Both the position numbers and the translations under genes were made by a program. Positions 1-7,600 of a DNA stretch of 12,210 nt are shown here, piece by piece; the first letter of the stretch is position 1, and each line of letters opens with the position of its first letter. The DNA comes from SAR116 cluster bacterium (GTDB lineage Bacteria > Pseudomonadota > Alphaproteobacteria > Puniceispirillales > Puniceispirillaceae), in the NCBI GenBank assembly GCA_002722385.1, contig PBLR01000005.1, forward strand, positions 23,299-35,508, read 5' to 3'. The notes beneath the pieces are model-generated. The model saw nothing but the letters and a program-made list of their open reading frames with translations. It was not told where the DNA came from and made no database searches.

Positions 1-567
1 GAACAAGTTGCCGCGGCGAAACAAAATGGTTCGTCTGTGTTTCGGCCAGAACGCGAAACTCAGCTTCTGGCCAGCTTATGTGCTCAGGCAGACCCGCGCC
101 TGCATCCGGTGATCCAGGCGGTCTGGCGGGCGATTATTTCTGCTGCGATTGCGCGTCAGAAACCTGACTTCACAATCGGGGCGATTGCCAGCAGCGAGCA
201 GACCGCCCGTCTGTTTGCAGCCGGCCAGCTGGCGGTCCAGATGACCGCCAGCCCAGTTGAATTGTGCCGGCAGATTGAAACGCATCAGCTGGATGTCGGC
301 ATCATACAGGCAGCTGATCTGGCGGCTGTGCATGGACAGCTTGGGCTGGACAAGCCGGTAAAGATTATCGCTGCCCTGCCTTTATATAAACAGGCTCTGC
401 AGCCCCCGGCGGCGTTTGTGCTGGCCGCTGACCGGCCGGAACCCTCAGGCCATGACCGTTATGTGGTCTATCATCAAGACAAAGCAGAGAGTGAGCTGAT
501 CACAGCAGAACAGCTGGCCGCCTCTTCTGATCTGTCTGTGCTTGGCATCTGTGCATCTATTGGCTAA
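1..567 (+). CDS. Chorismate mutase, C-terminal part (5' end outside window)
   Basis: The reading frame is open from the first base, so the gene starts upstream; the GTG at 37 is internal. The first visible residues (EQVAAAKQNG, then FRPERETQLL) fit the end of an AroQ-type chorismate mutase helix domain, where the conserved Arg-x-Glu pair lies in the active-site helix. The enzyme converts chorismate to prephenate in the cytoplasm. After about residue 55 comes a region that is not the standard prephenate dehydratase domain. It resembles the extra domain of alphaproteobacterial chorismate mutases found next to hisC and tyrA, and here it ends rather early with VLGICASIG. The stop is 73 bases before the aminotransferase gene, and the two following genes continue the same pathway, which supports the call. 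The function of the second domain is not evident from the sequence. Confidence 0.75.
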   Translation, partial: EQVAAAKQNGSSVFRPERETQLLASLCAQADPRLHPVIQAVWRAIISAAIARQKPDFTIGAIASSEQTARLFAAGQLAVQMTASPVELCRQIETHQLDVGIIQAADLAAVHGQLGLDKPVKIIAALPLYKQALQPPAAFVLAADRPEPSGHDRYVVYHQDKAESELITAEQLAASSDLSVLGICASIG

Positions 568-640
568 ACTCGCCTCGGTCAGAGGGTCAGACGGTCTGTG
601 GCCATCAGATAAGATTACAGCATAACCTACAGGCAGTCAG

Positions 641-1750
641 ATGATGCACCCGTCAAAACCGCAACCCAAAGAGTCAATCCGTTCGCTTTTGTCTTACCGG
701 CCGTCTTTTGGTGAAGCCAAACAGGGGCGGCTGATCAGATTGTCGGCCAATGAAGGCGCGTTGGGGGCTTCACCTCGTGTCTATGAAGCCTTGCAGGCAG
801 AAGCGCTGACCCCGTTCCGTTATCCTGAGGTGCAGGACCAGAAGCTGAATGAGGCTATTGCAGAGCGCTATGGGCTTGAGGCGTCTCGGATTTTATCATC
901 AAACGGGTCTGATGAGCTGATCAGCCTGATTACCATGGCTTATCTTGAACCTGGTGATGAGGTGGTGATGAGCCAATATGCGTTTCTGGTGATCCCCCAG
1001 GCCACACGTATCGCAGGCGGCACAGTGGTGCAGGCTGATGATGTCGATATGGTGACCAATGTTGACAATCTTCTGGCCGCGGTTACGCCGAAGACAAAGA
1101 TTTTATTTCTGGTCAATCCGAACAACCCGACCGGCACCATGATTGAGATGGATGAGGTGCGCCGTCTGCACGCTCATCTGCCGTCTCATGTTTTGTTGGT
1201 TCTGGACTGGGCTTATGCTGAATATCTGGATCAGTCTTTTTCTGATGAAGCGGCCCGGCTGGTTGAAGCTAATGACAATGTGGTGATGACACGGACCTTT
1301 TCAAAGCTGCATGGTCTGGCAGGGTTACGGTTGGGCTGGGCCTATTGCTCGCCTGATCTGCTGACAACGCTGGCCTCTATACGCGGGCCGTTTTCCGTGA
1401 ATCAGGCGGCGTTCCGTGCAGGGATTGCGGCGGTTCAGGATCGGGAGTTTCAGGAAAGATCAGTCGGGCATAACGAAAAGTGGATATCTGTGATGGTCCC
1501 GTTTCTGGAACAGCTTGGCCTTCAGGTTATCCCCTCATCAACCAATTTCATCCTGTTTCGGTTTGATGAGGCAACAGGACCGTCTGCCCAGCAAGCCTCA
1601 GAATTTTTTGCTTCAGAAAATATCCTGCTGCGGACAATGGCCCCTTATGGTCTTGGTGATTGTCTGCGCATGTCGATAGGCACAGACGAAGAAATGGCTG
1701 TTGTGAAAGACGCCTTTATCCGGCTGATGCAGCCATCGTCCGCCACGTAA
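641..1750 (+). CDS. hisC: Histidinol-phosphate / aromatic aminotransferase (HisC family)
   Basis: A 369-residue PLP-dependent class I/II aminotransferase, the normal length for HisC. Visible landmarks are SANEGALGASP near residues 35-44, SSNGSDELI (86-94, cofactor phosphate region), NPNNPTG (159-165), LDWAYAEY (188-195, with the Asp that contacts the pyridine nitrogen), and TRTFSKLHGLAGLRLGWAY, where Lys222 should form the Schiff base. HisC enzymes transaminate imidazole acetol-phosphate with glutamate, and members beside tyrA also act on phenylpyruvate, hydroxyphenylpyruvate or prephenate. Lying between a chorismate mutase and a prephenate dehydrogenase, it probably serves phenylalanine and tyrosine synthesis. 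It could also supply the histidine pathway, since no other his gene is visible. Two ATG codons are adjacent (641 and 644); a weak AGGC precedes them. Confidence 0.9.
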   Translation: MMHPSKPQPKESIRSLLSYRPSFGEAKQGRLIRLSANEGALGASPRVYEALQAEALTPFRYPEVQDQKLNEAIAERYGLEASRILSSNGSDELISLITMAYLEPGDEVVMSQYAFLVIPQATRIAGGTVVQADDVDMVTNVDNLLAAVTPKTKILFLVNPNNPTGTMIEMDEVRRLHAHLPSHVLLVLDWAYAEYLDQSFSDEAARLVEANDNVVMTRTFSKLHGLAGLRLGWAYCSPDLLTTLASIRGPFSVNQAAFRAGIAAVQDREFQERSVGHNEKWISVMVPFLEQLGLQVIPSSTNFILFRFDEATGPSAQQASEFFASENILLRTMAPYGLGDCLRMSIGTDEEMAVVKDAFIRLMQPSSAT

Positions 1751-1773
1751 GGCTTCAGAAAGGGACAGTACCG

Positions 1774-2658
1774 GTGTCAGCCCCCTCTTCATTTTCGCAT
1801 GTCGCCATCATTGGGATTGGCCTTATCGGGGCATCCATTGCGCATGCCGTCAGACATAAAGATATTCCTGTCACGCTGTCTGTCTATGACAATAATGATG
1901 AGGTGCGGGCCACCGCAGCACAGCTTCTGCCTCATGTTCAGGTGTGTGACAGCCTGCAACAGGTTGTGGCTGAAGCTGATCTGGTTATATTGGCTGTTCC
2001 GGTGGGTGTGATGGAAGATGTGATGAAGGCAATCTCGCCTTATCTTCAGCCCGGTACTGTGATTACCGATACCGGCTCAACAAAACGCTCTGTGATACGT
2101 GATGTTGATCCCTTTGTGCCGCAGGGCTGTTATTTCCTTCCCGGACACCCGTTGGCAGGTACCGAATTTTCCGGGCCGGCAGCCGGGTTTGCCAGCTTGT
2201 TTGAACAACGCTACTGGCTGTTGCTGCCCAATGGCTCACCAAAGGACAAGGTCGCTGGCCTGGCTGATTTTCTGTCTGGTCTGGGGGCAATGGTTGAATA
2301 TATGGATGCTGATTATCATGATCGCGTGCTGGCGATTACCTCGCATCTGCCGCATCTGATTGCCTATACCATTGTCGGCACAGCGGTTGATCTGGAACAG
2401 GATCTGAAAAATGATGTGATCAGATATTCAGCTTCAGGGTTCCGGGATTTCACCCGTATTGCGGCGTCTGATCCGGTGATGTGGCGGGATGTGTTTTTGA
2501 ACAATGATGAAGCTGTTCTGGAAATGCTGCAGCGGTTTTCTGAAGATCTGACCTATCTGCAGCGCGCGATTCGCTGGAAAGAAGGGGACAAGCTGTTTGA
2601 TTTGTTCACGCGGACCCGTGATATCAGACGCTCTATTATTGATGCCGGCCAGGATTAA
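1774..2658 (+). CDS. tyrA: Prephenate dehydrogenase
   Basis: Oxidative decarboxylation of prephenate (or arogenate) with NAD(P)+ in tyrosine synthesis, cytoplasmic. With the GTG start at 1774 the protein has 294 residues. It shows an N-terminal Rossmann motif GIGLIG (14-19) followed by Asp39 at the end of the second strand, which favours NAD. ITDTGSTK lies at 97-104, GHPLAGTEFSGP at 124-135 (His125 is the expected catalytic residue) and SHLPHLIAY at 190-198. ASGFRDFTRIAAS (220-232) is a family signature. There is no fused chorismate mutase or ACT domain. The start was chosen because AGGG ends nine bases before this GTG and it is 23 bases past the hisC stop; the frame stays open upstream into hisC, but that extension would give an unconserved N-terminus. 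It is probably cotranscribed with hisC and the chorismate mutase. Confidence 0.93.
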   Translation: MSAPSSFSHVAIIGIGLIGASIAHAVRHKDIPVTLSVYDNNDEVRATAAQLLPHVQVCDSLQQVVAEADLVILAVPVGVMEDVMKAISPYLQPGTVITDTGSTKRSVIRDVDPFVPQGCYFLPGHPLAGTEFSGPAAGFASLFEQRYWLLLPNGSPKDKVAGLADFLSGLGAMVEYMDADYHDRVLAITSHLPHLIAYTIVGTAVDLEQDLKNDVIRYSASGFRDFTRIAASDPVMWRDVFLNNDEAVLEMLQRFSEDLTYLQRAIRWKEGDKLFDLFTRTRDIRRSIIDAGQD

Positions 2659-2682
2659 GCCCGCCATCTCTGACAAGCTGAA

Positions 2683-3306
2683 CTAGCTCTGAATCAGTGC
2701 AAACAGATATTTTGCATATTCACGGGTCAGCAGCCGGACCGTCGGCCAATGCCAGTACCAGTCCCGGGCCTGAAGATCAGGCGGCGTCACCGGCCATCCT
2801 GTCACCTTATGATGTGGCAGCAACCGCGAGAATTCCAGATGCGCGCGCGGCAGATGATAATTTGCTGTCACCAGCCGTAAGGTTGAAAACTGGCGGGCCT
2901 CTGCCCAGATCAGGGCCGCTTTTGCATTGCCTTTGGTATCCAGGGCAACTTTGTCGATATCCACACAGCAAGTGAATGTCTGCAGATGATCAGCTGTCAG
3001 CTTCAGCTCAGTCGCCAGAACCTGTTTTGACACATCCTGACCGACACCTGTAATCAGCATCCGGCTGGCGGCCCCGCTATGCAGCAGGCGCAGCCCTTCT
3101 TGAATCCGGGCCTGACCACCTGTTGGCACGACCAGCCCGTCTGTTCTTCCAGGCAACAGGCTTTCAGGCTGCGGCATGGTCAGGGCAAAATGCTGCAGAC
3201 AGGCCAGCACAACCAGCAGGCCCATGACACCCAGCTTCAGAACCCGCCTTAGCTGGGCCCTGGCTTTATGATGGTGAGTCTGGCTTGTCTGTTCAGGCTG
3301 TGTCAC
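2683..3306 (-). CDS. YdcF/DUF218-family membrane protein
   Basis: A 207-residue protein with a basic N-terminus (residues 14-24), one predicted membrane helix at about 24-42, and a DUF218 domain outside the membrane. Domain landmarks are LVVPTGGQARIQEGLRLLHSG (58-78), LITGVGQ, the ALDTKGNAKAA stretch that replaces the usual acidic-Ser/Asn-Thr-x-x-Asn-Ala motif, and LVTANYHLPRAHLEF near the C-terminus. Relatives include E. coli YdcF, SanA and ElyC, which are linked to envelope integrity and undecaprenyl-phosphate use; the exact activity here is unknown. Translation probably begins at GTG 3306, with AGGA seven bases upstream. It is convergent with tyrA (24 bases apart) and divergent from the zinc-ribbon gene. 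In many alphaproteobacteria this family sits behind ftsE and ftsX, which are absent here. Confidence 0.85.
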   Translation of the reverse strand: MTQPEQTSQTHHHKARAQLRRVLKLGVMGLLVVLACLQHFALTMPQPESLLPGRTDGLVVPTGGQARIQEGLRLLHSGAASRMLITGVGQDVSKQVLATELKLTADHLQTFTCCVDIDKVALDTKGNAKAALIWAEARQFSTLRLVTANYHLPRAHLEFSRLLPHHKVTGWPVTPPDLQARDWYWHWPTVRLLTREYAKYLFALIQS

Positions 3307-3330
3307 TAGGCATTCCTGTTTTCCTCAGCA

Positions 3331-3361
3331 TTTTTGCCTGACCGCAGAGAGAGGGCAAAAA
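3331..3361. promoter_or_regulatory. Inverted repeat in a divergent promoter region
   Basis: A perfect 8-base inverted repeat, TTTTTGCC (3331-3338) and GGCAAAAA (3354-3361), separated by 15 bases. It lies in the 120-base gap between the divergent YdcF-like and zinc-ribbon genes. The T-run is in the left arm and the A-run in the right arm, the reverse of an intrinsic terminator, so an operator for a dimeric regulator or a cruciform is more likely than a terminator. The arms are about 23 bases apart, roughly two helical turns. No bound protein can be named. Confidence 0.4.
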
Positions 3362-3426
3362 CGTCTGGTCTCCCCGCGTGGTTTAAGCTAATTATGCTAC
3401 CAGATAGATGAGCAGAGTATAGTTAT

Positions 3427-4029
3427 ATGTTGTTAACATGTGAAAATTGTCAGACTATTTTCCGTGTAGATGCAAAAGCGATTGCCCCGCAGGGCCAACG
3501 GGTCCGCTGTTCGGTCTGTAAACATGTCTGGCGGGCTGAACCTGGAAAGCCTGTTGAAAAACCGCAGACAGGATTGCTGAAAGAAACCGCCAGAGGGCTT
3601 CGTTATCCTGCTCTTATCATTGCTGTTCTGATGCTTGTCAGTGGCGGGCTATACAGCTTTCGGGGCCCGCTGACCGCTCATTTCCCGGCTCTGATTTCCT
3701 CATTTGACCTGGCCGGCCTTACCATTATGCCCGATCCGTCTGTGCTAGAGGTGCGCGATCTGAAAGCTCAATATACAGAACCCCTTCTCAGGGTCAGAGG
3801 GGCGTTGTTCAACATCAGTGATTTCCGTGCTCATGCCTCAATGCTGCAGTTGCGGGTTCTGGACGCAGACGGCACAGAATTATACCAGCAGAAAGTCACC
3901 CCTGACGGTTATTTCATTGAAACCGGATTGTCTGTGCCGTTTTTTGCGCAATTTGAGGTGGACGGGGCAAAACAGGCCCAGGTCATTGTTGAACCTGTTG
4001 CCGAACGGCTGCCGCCCCGCCTGTTCTGA
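3427..4029 (+). CDS. MJ0042-type zinc-ribbon, DUF3426-like membrane protein
   Basis: A 200-residue protein that starts with a zinc ribbon: Cys5-x-x-Cys8 and Cys28-x-x-Cys31 followed by KHVW, the MJ0042/zinc_ribbon_4 pattern. A linker follows, then a hydrophobic segment at about residues 61-78 (YPALIIAVLMLVSGGLYSF) and a C-terminal domain (about 100-200) with the beta-rich look of DUF3426 (LRVRGALFNISD, LQLRVLDADG, LSVPFFAQFE). By topology the zinc ribbon is cytoplasmic and the C-terminal domain periplasmic. The molecular role is not known; in other alphaproteobacteria homologues lie just upstream of ftsE/ftsX, which hints at envelope or division work. The start ATG at 3427 has only a weak upstream purine stretch. 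It converges on lysA with an 11-base gap and no visible terminator. Confidence 0.85.
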   Translation: MLLTCENCQTIFRVDAKAIAPQGQRVRCSVCKHVWRAEPGKPVEKPQTGLLKETARGLRYPALIIAVLMLVSGGLYSFRGPLTAHFPALISSFDLAGLTIMPDPSVLEVRDLKAQYTEPLLRVRGALFNISDFRAHASMLQLRVLDADGTELYQQKVTPDGYFIETGLSVPFFAQFEVDGAKQAQVIVEPVAERLPPRLF

Positions 4030-4040
4030 TGCGCAAGCGC

Positions 4041-5300
4041 TCAGCTGAACGGGTTATCTTCACAAGCCAGCAGATCCTCAACAGACCGGCGCGCTCTCAG
4101 CACATGAACCTTGCCGTCATGAACCATTATTTCTGCGGCTTCAGGGCGGGTGTTGTAGGTCGACATCATCACCGCCCCATAAGCGCCAGCTGAAAACACA
4201 GCCAGAACGTCACCTTCGGCAATATCAGGCATATTGCGGGCCTGGCCCAGATAATCACCTGTCTCACAGACCGGGCCAACAATATCGGCCTTGCCTGTTG
4301 CAGGCTGCAGGGGGTCGGCTGGCTCAATTCTGTGCCAGGCTTCATAAAGAGTTGGCCTGATCAGATCATTCATCGCGCCGTCAACAATGATAAACCGCTT
4401 ATCCTCACCTTGCTTCACAAACAAAGTCCGGGTCAGAAACACGCCATTATCTGCAGCAATTGACCGGCCGGGCTCAAACCCTAACTTATAGGCCCGGTTG
4501 GCAAAAATGCGGGTGACCATCTGGCCATAGGCGTCAAAATCGGGGGATATTCCGGTTTCATAATCAATCCCCAGACCGCCACCTAAATCCAGCATGGGCA
4601 CATCAAGGCCTTCTGCGCGCAAACCATCTGCCAGCTGCAACAATTCTTGATAGGCGCGCTCAAACGGGGCCAGTTGACGCAATTGCGAGCCAATATGAAC
4701 AGCCAGCCCGCGCGGGATTAGATTCGGATCAGCACAGACCTTGCGGTACAGCGCGGCCGCTTCTCCGCCCGCCACAGGAATGCCGAATTTGGTTGACCGC
4801 TGGCCGGTGGAAATCTTGGCATGGCTGCCCGGGTCAACATTGACATTCACCCGCAAAGCCACCGGGGCGCTGACGCCCATATCTCCAGCTATGGCGCTGA
4901 TATGCACCAGCTCTGCTGCTGATTCGGCATTAATCTGGCCAATACCGACCTGCAGCGCTTCTTTGATCTCAAGATCTGTTTTGCCGACACCTGAGAACAC
5001 AATTTTTTCTGCAGCTATGCCAGCGGTCAAGGCCCGCTTCATCTCTCCGCCAGACACAATATCTGCCCCGGCCCCTTGCCGGGCCAACAGGCCGAGCACA
5101 CCCAAAGATGAATTGGCCTTCACAGCATAATGCACTGTGCAGTCAAGCCGGGAGACAGCAGAAGTAAAGGCTGCGAAATGGGCAATGAACCCGTCTCCTG
5201 AATAGACATAGAGCGGGGTGCCATAGGCCTCGGCCAGTTCGGCTGCTGACTGGCCACCTATGGTCAGATGGCCTTGTTGATCTCTTGTAATCTGGGTCAT
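4041..5300 (-). CDS. lysA: Diaminopimelate decarboxylase
   Basis: Catalyses the last step of lysine synthesis, decarboxylating meso-diaminopimelate with PLP in the cytoplasm. The 419-residue length is typical. It is a fold-type III (alanine-racemase-like barrel) enzyme: YAVKANSS with Lys61 as the PLP lysine, HIGSQL (202-207), LDLGGGLGIDY (237-247, phosphate-binding glycines), GFEPGRSI (274-281), PVCETGDYL (343-351, the active-site Cys345 of the partner subunit) and AGAYGAVMMSTYNTRP in the C-terminal domain. It is the last gene of the argH-lipoprotein-lysA operon; its start is 14 bases after the stop of the small lipoprotein gene. The adjacent argH ties arginine and lysine synthesis into one transcript, an order seen in many alphaproteobacteria. 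Confidence 0.96.
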   Translation of the reverse strand: MTQITRDQQGHLTIGGQSAAELAEAYGTPLYVYSGDGFIAHFAAFTSAVSRLDCTVHYAVKANSSLGVLGLLARQGAGADIVSGGEMKRALTAGIAAEKIVFSGVGKTDLEIKEALQVGIGQINAESAAELVHISAIAGDMGVSAPVALRVNVNVDPGSHAKISTGQRSTKFGIPVAGGEAAALYRKVCADPNLIPRGLAVHIGSQLRQLAPFERAYQELLQLADGLRAEGLDVPMLDLGGGLGIDYETGISPDFDAYGQMVTRIFANRAYKLGFEPGRSIAADNGVFLTRTLFVKQGEDKRFIIVDGAMNDLIRPTLYEAWHRIEPADPLQPATGKADIVGPVCETGDYLGQARNMPDIAEGDVLAVFSAGAYGAVMMSTYNTRPEAAEIMVHDGKVHVLRARRSVEDLLACEDNPFS

Positions 5301-5314
5301 GTCTGTCGCTAGCG

Positions 5315-5440
5315 TCAGCTTTGTTGTTCGGTCACTTCAGACGGACGCAACGGATCGCCGCGCTTGCCGCAAGCTGTCAGCGTACCGGTTAAAACCAGAG
5401 CACACAAAAGAAGAATTGGTATACGCATGATAGGTTTCAT
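5315..5440 (-). CDS. lptM: LptM-like small lipoprotein
   Basis: A 41-codon gene filling the argH-lysA gap. The product begins MKPIMRIP, has a hydrophobic stretch (ILLLCALVLTG) and a lipobox LTAC with Cys24, followed by GKRGDPLRPSE. A cysteine followed by Gly and then a basic-Gly-x-Pro-Leu stretch is characteristic of the LptM (formerly YifL) family. In E. coli LptM binds the LptD/LptE lipopolysaccharide translocon and helps LptD fold; the same role here is inferred. The mature part is only about 18 residues. Two starts are possible: ATG 5440 (AAGAAG six bases upstream) or ATG 5428, which gives a cleaner signal peptide of 37 total residues and uses GTGAGG at a wide spacing. It lies 15 bases from argH and 14 from lysA. 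Confidence 0.85.
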   Translation of the reverse strand: MKPIMRIPILLLCALVLTGTLTACGKRGDPLRPSEVTEQQS

Positions 5441-5455
5441 CCTCACTTCTTGCCG

Positions 5456-6889
5456 TTACGGCGCGTCATTCTTGTCTAAAAACCGGGTTCTGGCCTCAGC
5501 CAAACGGGCCCGCACCTCAGCAGGGGCTGTGCCGCCATAGCTTGTTCGTGCCGCAACCGCATTGTCAATCAACAGAACAGACCTGGCCTGTTCTGTTAAC
5601 TGGGGCTCAACGCTCTGCAGATCAGCAAGAGACAGCTCTTCCAGCCCGCATCCGTTCTGATCCGCCAGCGCCACCAGCGCGCCGGTGATATGATGTGCGT
5701 TCCGGAACGGAATATTCAGCTCAGCGACCAGATAATCTGCCAGATCAGTTGCCGCCGGATGGCCCTTGCTTAACGCCTGCCGCATCGCGTCTGGATGGGC
5801 GGTTAAATCTTCTATCATGCCGGTCATCGCCATCAGACTGATAGACAAGGATTTTTCAGCATCAAATACAGGTTCTTTATCTTCTTGCATATCCTTGCCA
5901 TAGGCCAGAGGCAGGCCTTTCAGGACAGTCAGCAAGCTGACCAGATCACCGATAATCCGGCCGGGCTTGGCCCTGATCAGTTCTGCGGCATCAGGGTTGC
6001 GTTTCTGCGGCATGATGGATGAACCTGTGGTATAGGCATCAGACAGGCTGACAAAGGCAAATCTGTCTGTTGACCAGATCACAATCTCTTCTGCCAGCCG
6101 CGACAGATGAGTCGCACAAATCGCTGCAGCAGACATGAACTCAACCACAAAATCACGTGCTGATACCCCGTCCATCGCGTTCGCCATCGGCCTGTCAAAC
6201 CCCAGCAGGGCGGCGGTCTTATGCCGATCTATCGGGTGAGATGTTCCGGCAAGAGCAGCAGAGCCCAGCGGCGATTCATTAACCCGCTTGGCACAGTCAG
6301 CAAACCGGCCCCGGTCACGACCGAGCATTTCAACATAAGCCATCAGATGAAAGCCAAAGGTAATTGGCTGAGCGGTCTGCAGATGGGTATATCCCGGCAT
6401 CACTGTTTCTGCGTGGGTATCTGCCTGATCCAGAAGAGCCTTTTGCAAGCCTGTCAGCAACTTGTCTGTTTCCGCAAGGGCTTCACGCAACCACAGCCGG
6501 ATATCTGTGGCCACCTGATCATTTCGCGAGCGGGCAGTGTGCAGACGCCGTGCCGGGTCCCCGATCAGCTCCGCCAGCCGGGTTTCAACATTCATATGAA
6601 TATCTTCCAGCTGTTCTGAAAATTCAAATGTGCCGGCCGCAATCTCTTGTTCTATCTGCTGCAGGCCGGTGATAATCTGATCTCTGTCCTCAGCGGTCAG
6701 GATATTCTGGTCAGCCAGCATGCGGGCATGCGCAATGGACCCGGCAATATCCTGCCGGTACAGCGTTTTATCATAGCTAATTGAGGCGTTGATATCCTGC
6801 ATCAGCTGTGATGGCCCGCCAGCAAACCGTCCTCCCCAGATAGAAGAAGCCTTTTTTTTGCCAGATTGATGTGGTTTAGATGAAGTCAT
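5456..6889 (-). CDS. argH: Argininosuccinate lyase
   Basis: Final step of arginine synthesis: argininosuccinate is split to arginine and fumarate by a cytoplasmic homotetramer of the fumarase/aspartase superfamily. The product has 477 residues. Landmarks are [12 protein letters not shown] (16-27), the [13 protein letters not shown] segment (117-129), [11 protein letters not shown] (165-175, with catalytic His169), and the superfamily signature [12 protein letters not shown] (289-300), whose mobile loop carries catalytic Ser291. The N-terminus has a lysine-rich tail (SGKKKAS) ahead of the conserved WGGRF, coded in part by a run of eight A residues. A GGGGA Shine-Dalgarno lies seven bases upstream of the ATG at 6889. 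It is first in the argH-lptM-lysA operon and divergent from the tlpA-like gene across 101 bases. Confidence 0.97.
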   Translation of the reverse strand: MTSSKPHQSGKKKASSIWGGRFAGGPSQLMQDINASISYDKTLYRQDIAGSIAHARMLADQNILTAEDRDQIITGLQQIEQEIAAGTFEFSEQLEDIHMNVETRLAELIGDPARRLHTARSRNDQVATDIRLWLREALAETDKLLTGLQKALLDQADTHAETVMPGYTHLQTAQPITFGFHLMAYVEMLGRDRGRFADCAKRVNESPLGSAALAGTSHPIDRHKTAALLGFDRPMANAMDGVSARDFVVEFMSAAAICATHLSRLAEEIVIWSTDRFAFVSLSDAYTTGSSIMPQKRNPDAAELIRAKPGRIIGDLVSLLTVLKGLPLAYGKDMQEDKEPVFDAEKSLSISLMAMTGMIEDLTAHPDAMRQALSKGHPAATDLADYLVAELNIPFRNAHHITGALVALADQNGCGLEELSLADLQSVEPQLTEQARSVLLIDNAVAARTSYGGTAPAEVRARLAEARTRFLDKNDAP

Positions 6890-6919
6890 ACGAAATCCCC
6901 ATATATGGGTGTCCCGGAT

Positions 6920-6950
6920 TTTATAACCTATAAGGCTGTGCTAGGGTGAA
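6920..6950 (-). promoter_or_regulatory. Candidate promoter of the argH operon
   Basis: On the minus strand TTCACC (6945-6950) resembles a -35 box, and TTATAA or TATAAA (6920-6926) a -10 box, with a spacer of 18-19 bases. It lies 31-61 bases upstream of the argH start. The 101-base region must also hold the promoter of the divergent tlpA-like gene, for which I see no convincing boxes. This is pattern matching to a generic sigma-70 consensus only. Confidence 0.3.
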
Positions 6951-6990
6951 CCCTGCTGACCTTAACTGTGAACACAAAGGTGCCTAGTTT

Positions 6991-7560
6991 ATGTCTTATA
7001 GTACAGAAATGAGAAATGATCAGCCCCAAATCTTTACCCGGCGCCGTCTGGCCTGTCTGCTCGGGGCTTCAGCTGTTCTGGGTCTGCCGTTGTCCGGGGT
7101 GCGCTCAGACGCGCTTCGCCTGAAGCTGGATGCCGGAGAGCAACCGCTTCCGGGCAGCTCTCTGCAGACAAAATCTGGCCAGCCTCTGCGTCTGGCAGAA
7201 GCGGGGTCACAAGCCTTACTGGTGAATTTCTGGGCGACCTGGTGCGGGCCTTGTGTGGTTGAACTGCCGGCTCTTGAATCAGCAGCAGCTCATTTGCGTG
7301 AACATAGCATTAAGGTTGTTCTGGTCAATGTGGATCGCGGCGGGGCAGAGGTGGCCCAGCCATTTCTGGATAAACGCCAGATCAACACGCCTTTATCTGC
7401 TTATGATCCGAACGGTGAATGGGCGCGCGCGCTCAAGCTGCGCGGTCTGCCGACAACCTTACTGATCAAGCAAGGTCTGTCCGGCTATGCCTCTCATACA
7501 GGTCCGGCTGAATGGGCCTCGCCGGCTGTCCTTGATCAGGTCACAGATTATCTGGGCTGA
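6991..7560 (+). CDS. TlpA/ResA-like thioredoxin-fold protein, exported
   Basis: A 189-residue thiol:disulfide oxidoreductase of the TlpA/ResA family. The core shows LLVNFWATWCGPCVVELPALE, with the redox pair Cys85-Gly-Pro-Cys88, then VNVDRGG and the cis-Pro region LRGLPTTLLI near the C-terminus. The N-terminus reads TRRRLACLLGASAVLGLPLSG, an Arg-Arg pair followed by a hydrophobic stretch, compatible with a Tat or Sec signal peptide, so a periplasmic or membrane-tethered location is expected. Such proteins keep cysteines reduced for cytochrome c maturation or copper-site assembly in cytochrome oxidase; which applies here is not shown, and no ccm or cox gene is in view. The ATG at 6991 has AAGGTG eight bases upstream. 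It is divergent from argH and convergent with etfA (40 bases). Confidence 0.88.
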   Translation: MSYSTEMRNDQPQIFTRRRLACLLGASAVLGLPLSGVRSDALRLKLDAGEQPLPGSSLQTKSGQPLRLAEAGSQALLVNFWATWCGPCVVELPALESAAAHLREHSIKVVLVNVDRGGAEVAQPFLDKRQINTPLSAYDPNGEWARALKLRGLPTTLLIKQGLSGYASHTGPAEWASPAVLDQVTDYLG

Positions 7561-7600
7561 ACAGAACAGGGGGCTGGCAAGGCCGAGAGGTATCGCTGTC

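Noticed and set aside
587..598. Short palindrome CAGAC-G-GTCTG and repeated GGTCAGA before hisC
   Set aside because: The loop of one base cannot form a stable hairpin and no T-run follows; the repeats are short enough to be chance.
1660..1773. Upstream extension of tyrA into hisC
   Set aside because: The frame is open but would overlap hisC by 91 bases and add residues without family character; the GTG at 1774 has a good AGGG signal.
4030..4040. Possible terminator between the zinc-ribbon gene and lysA
   Set aside because: Only a GCGC-AA-GCGC motif is present, too short and without a T-run. The tyrA/ydcF and tlpA/etfA junctions likewise show no terminator.
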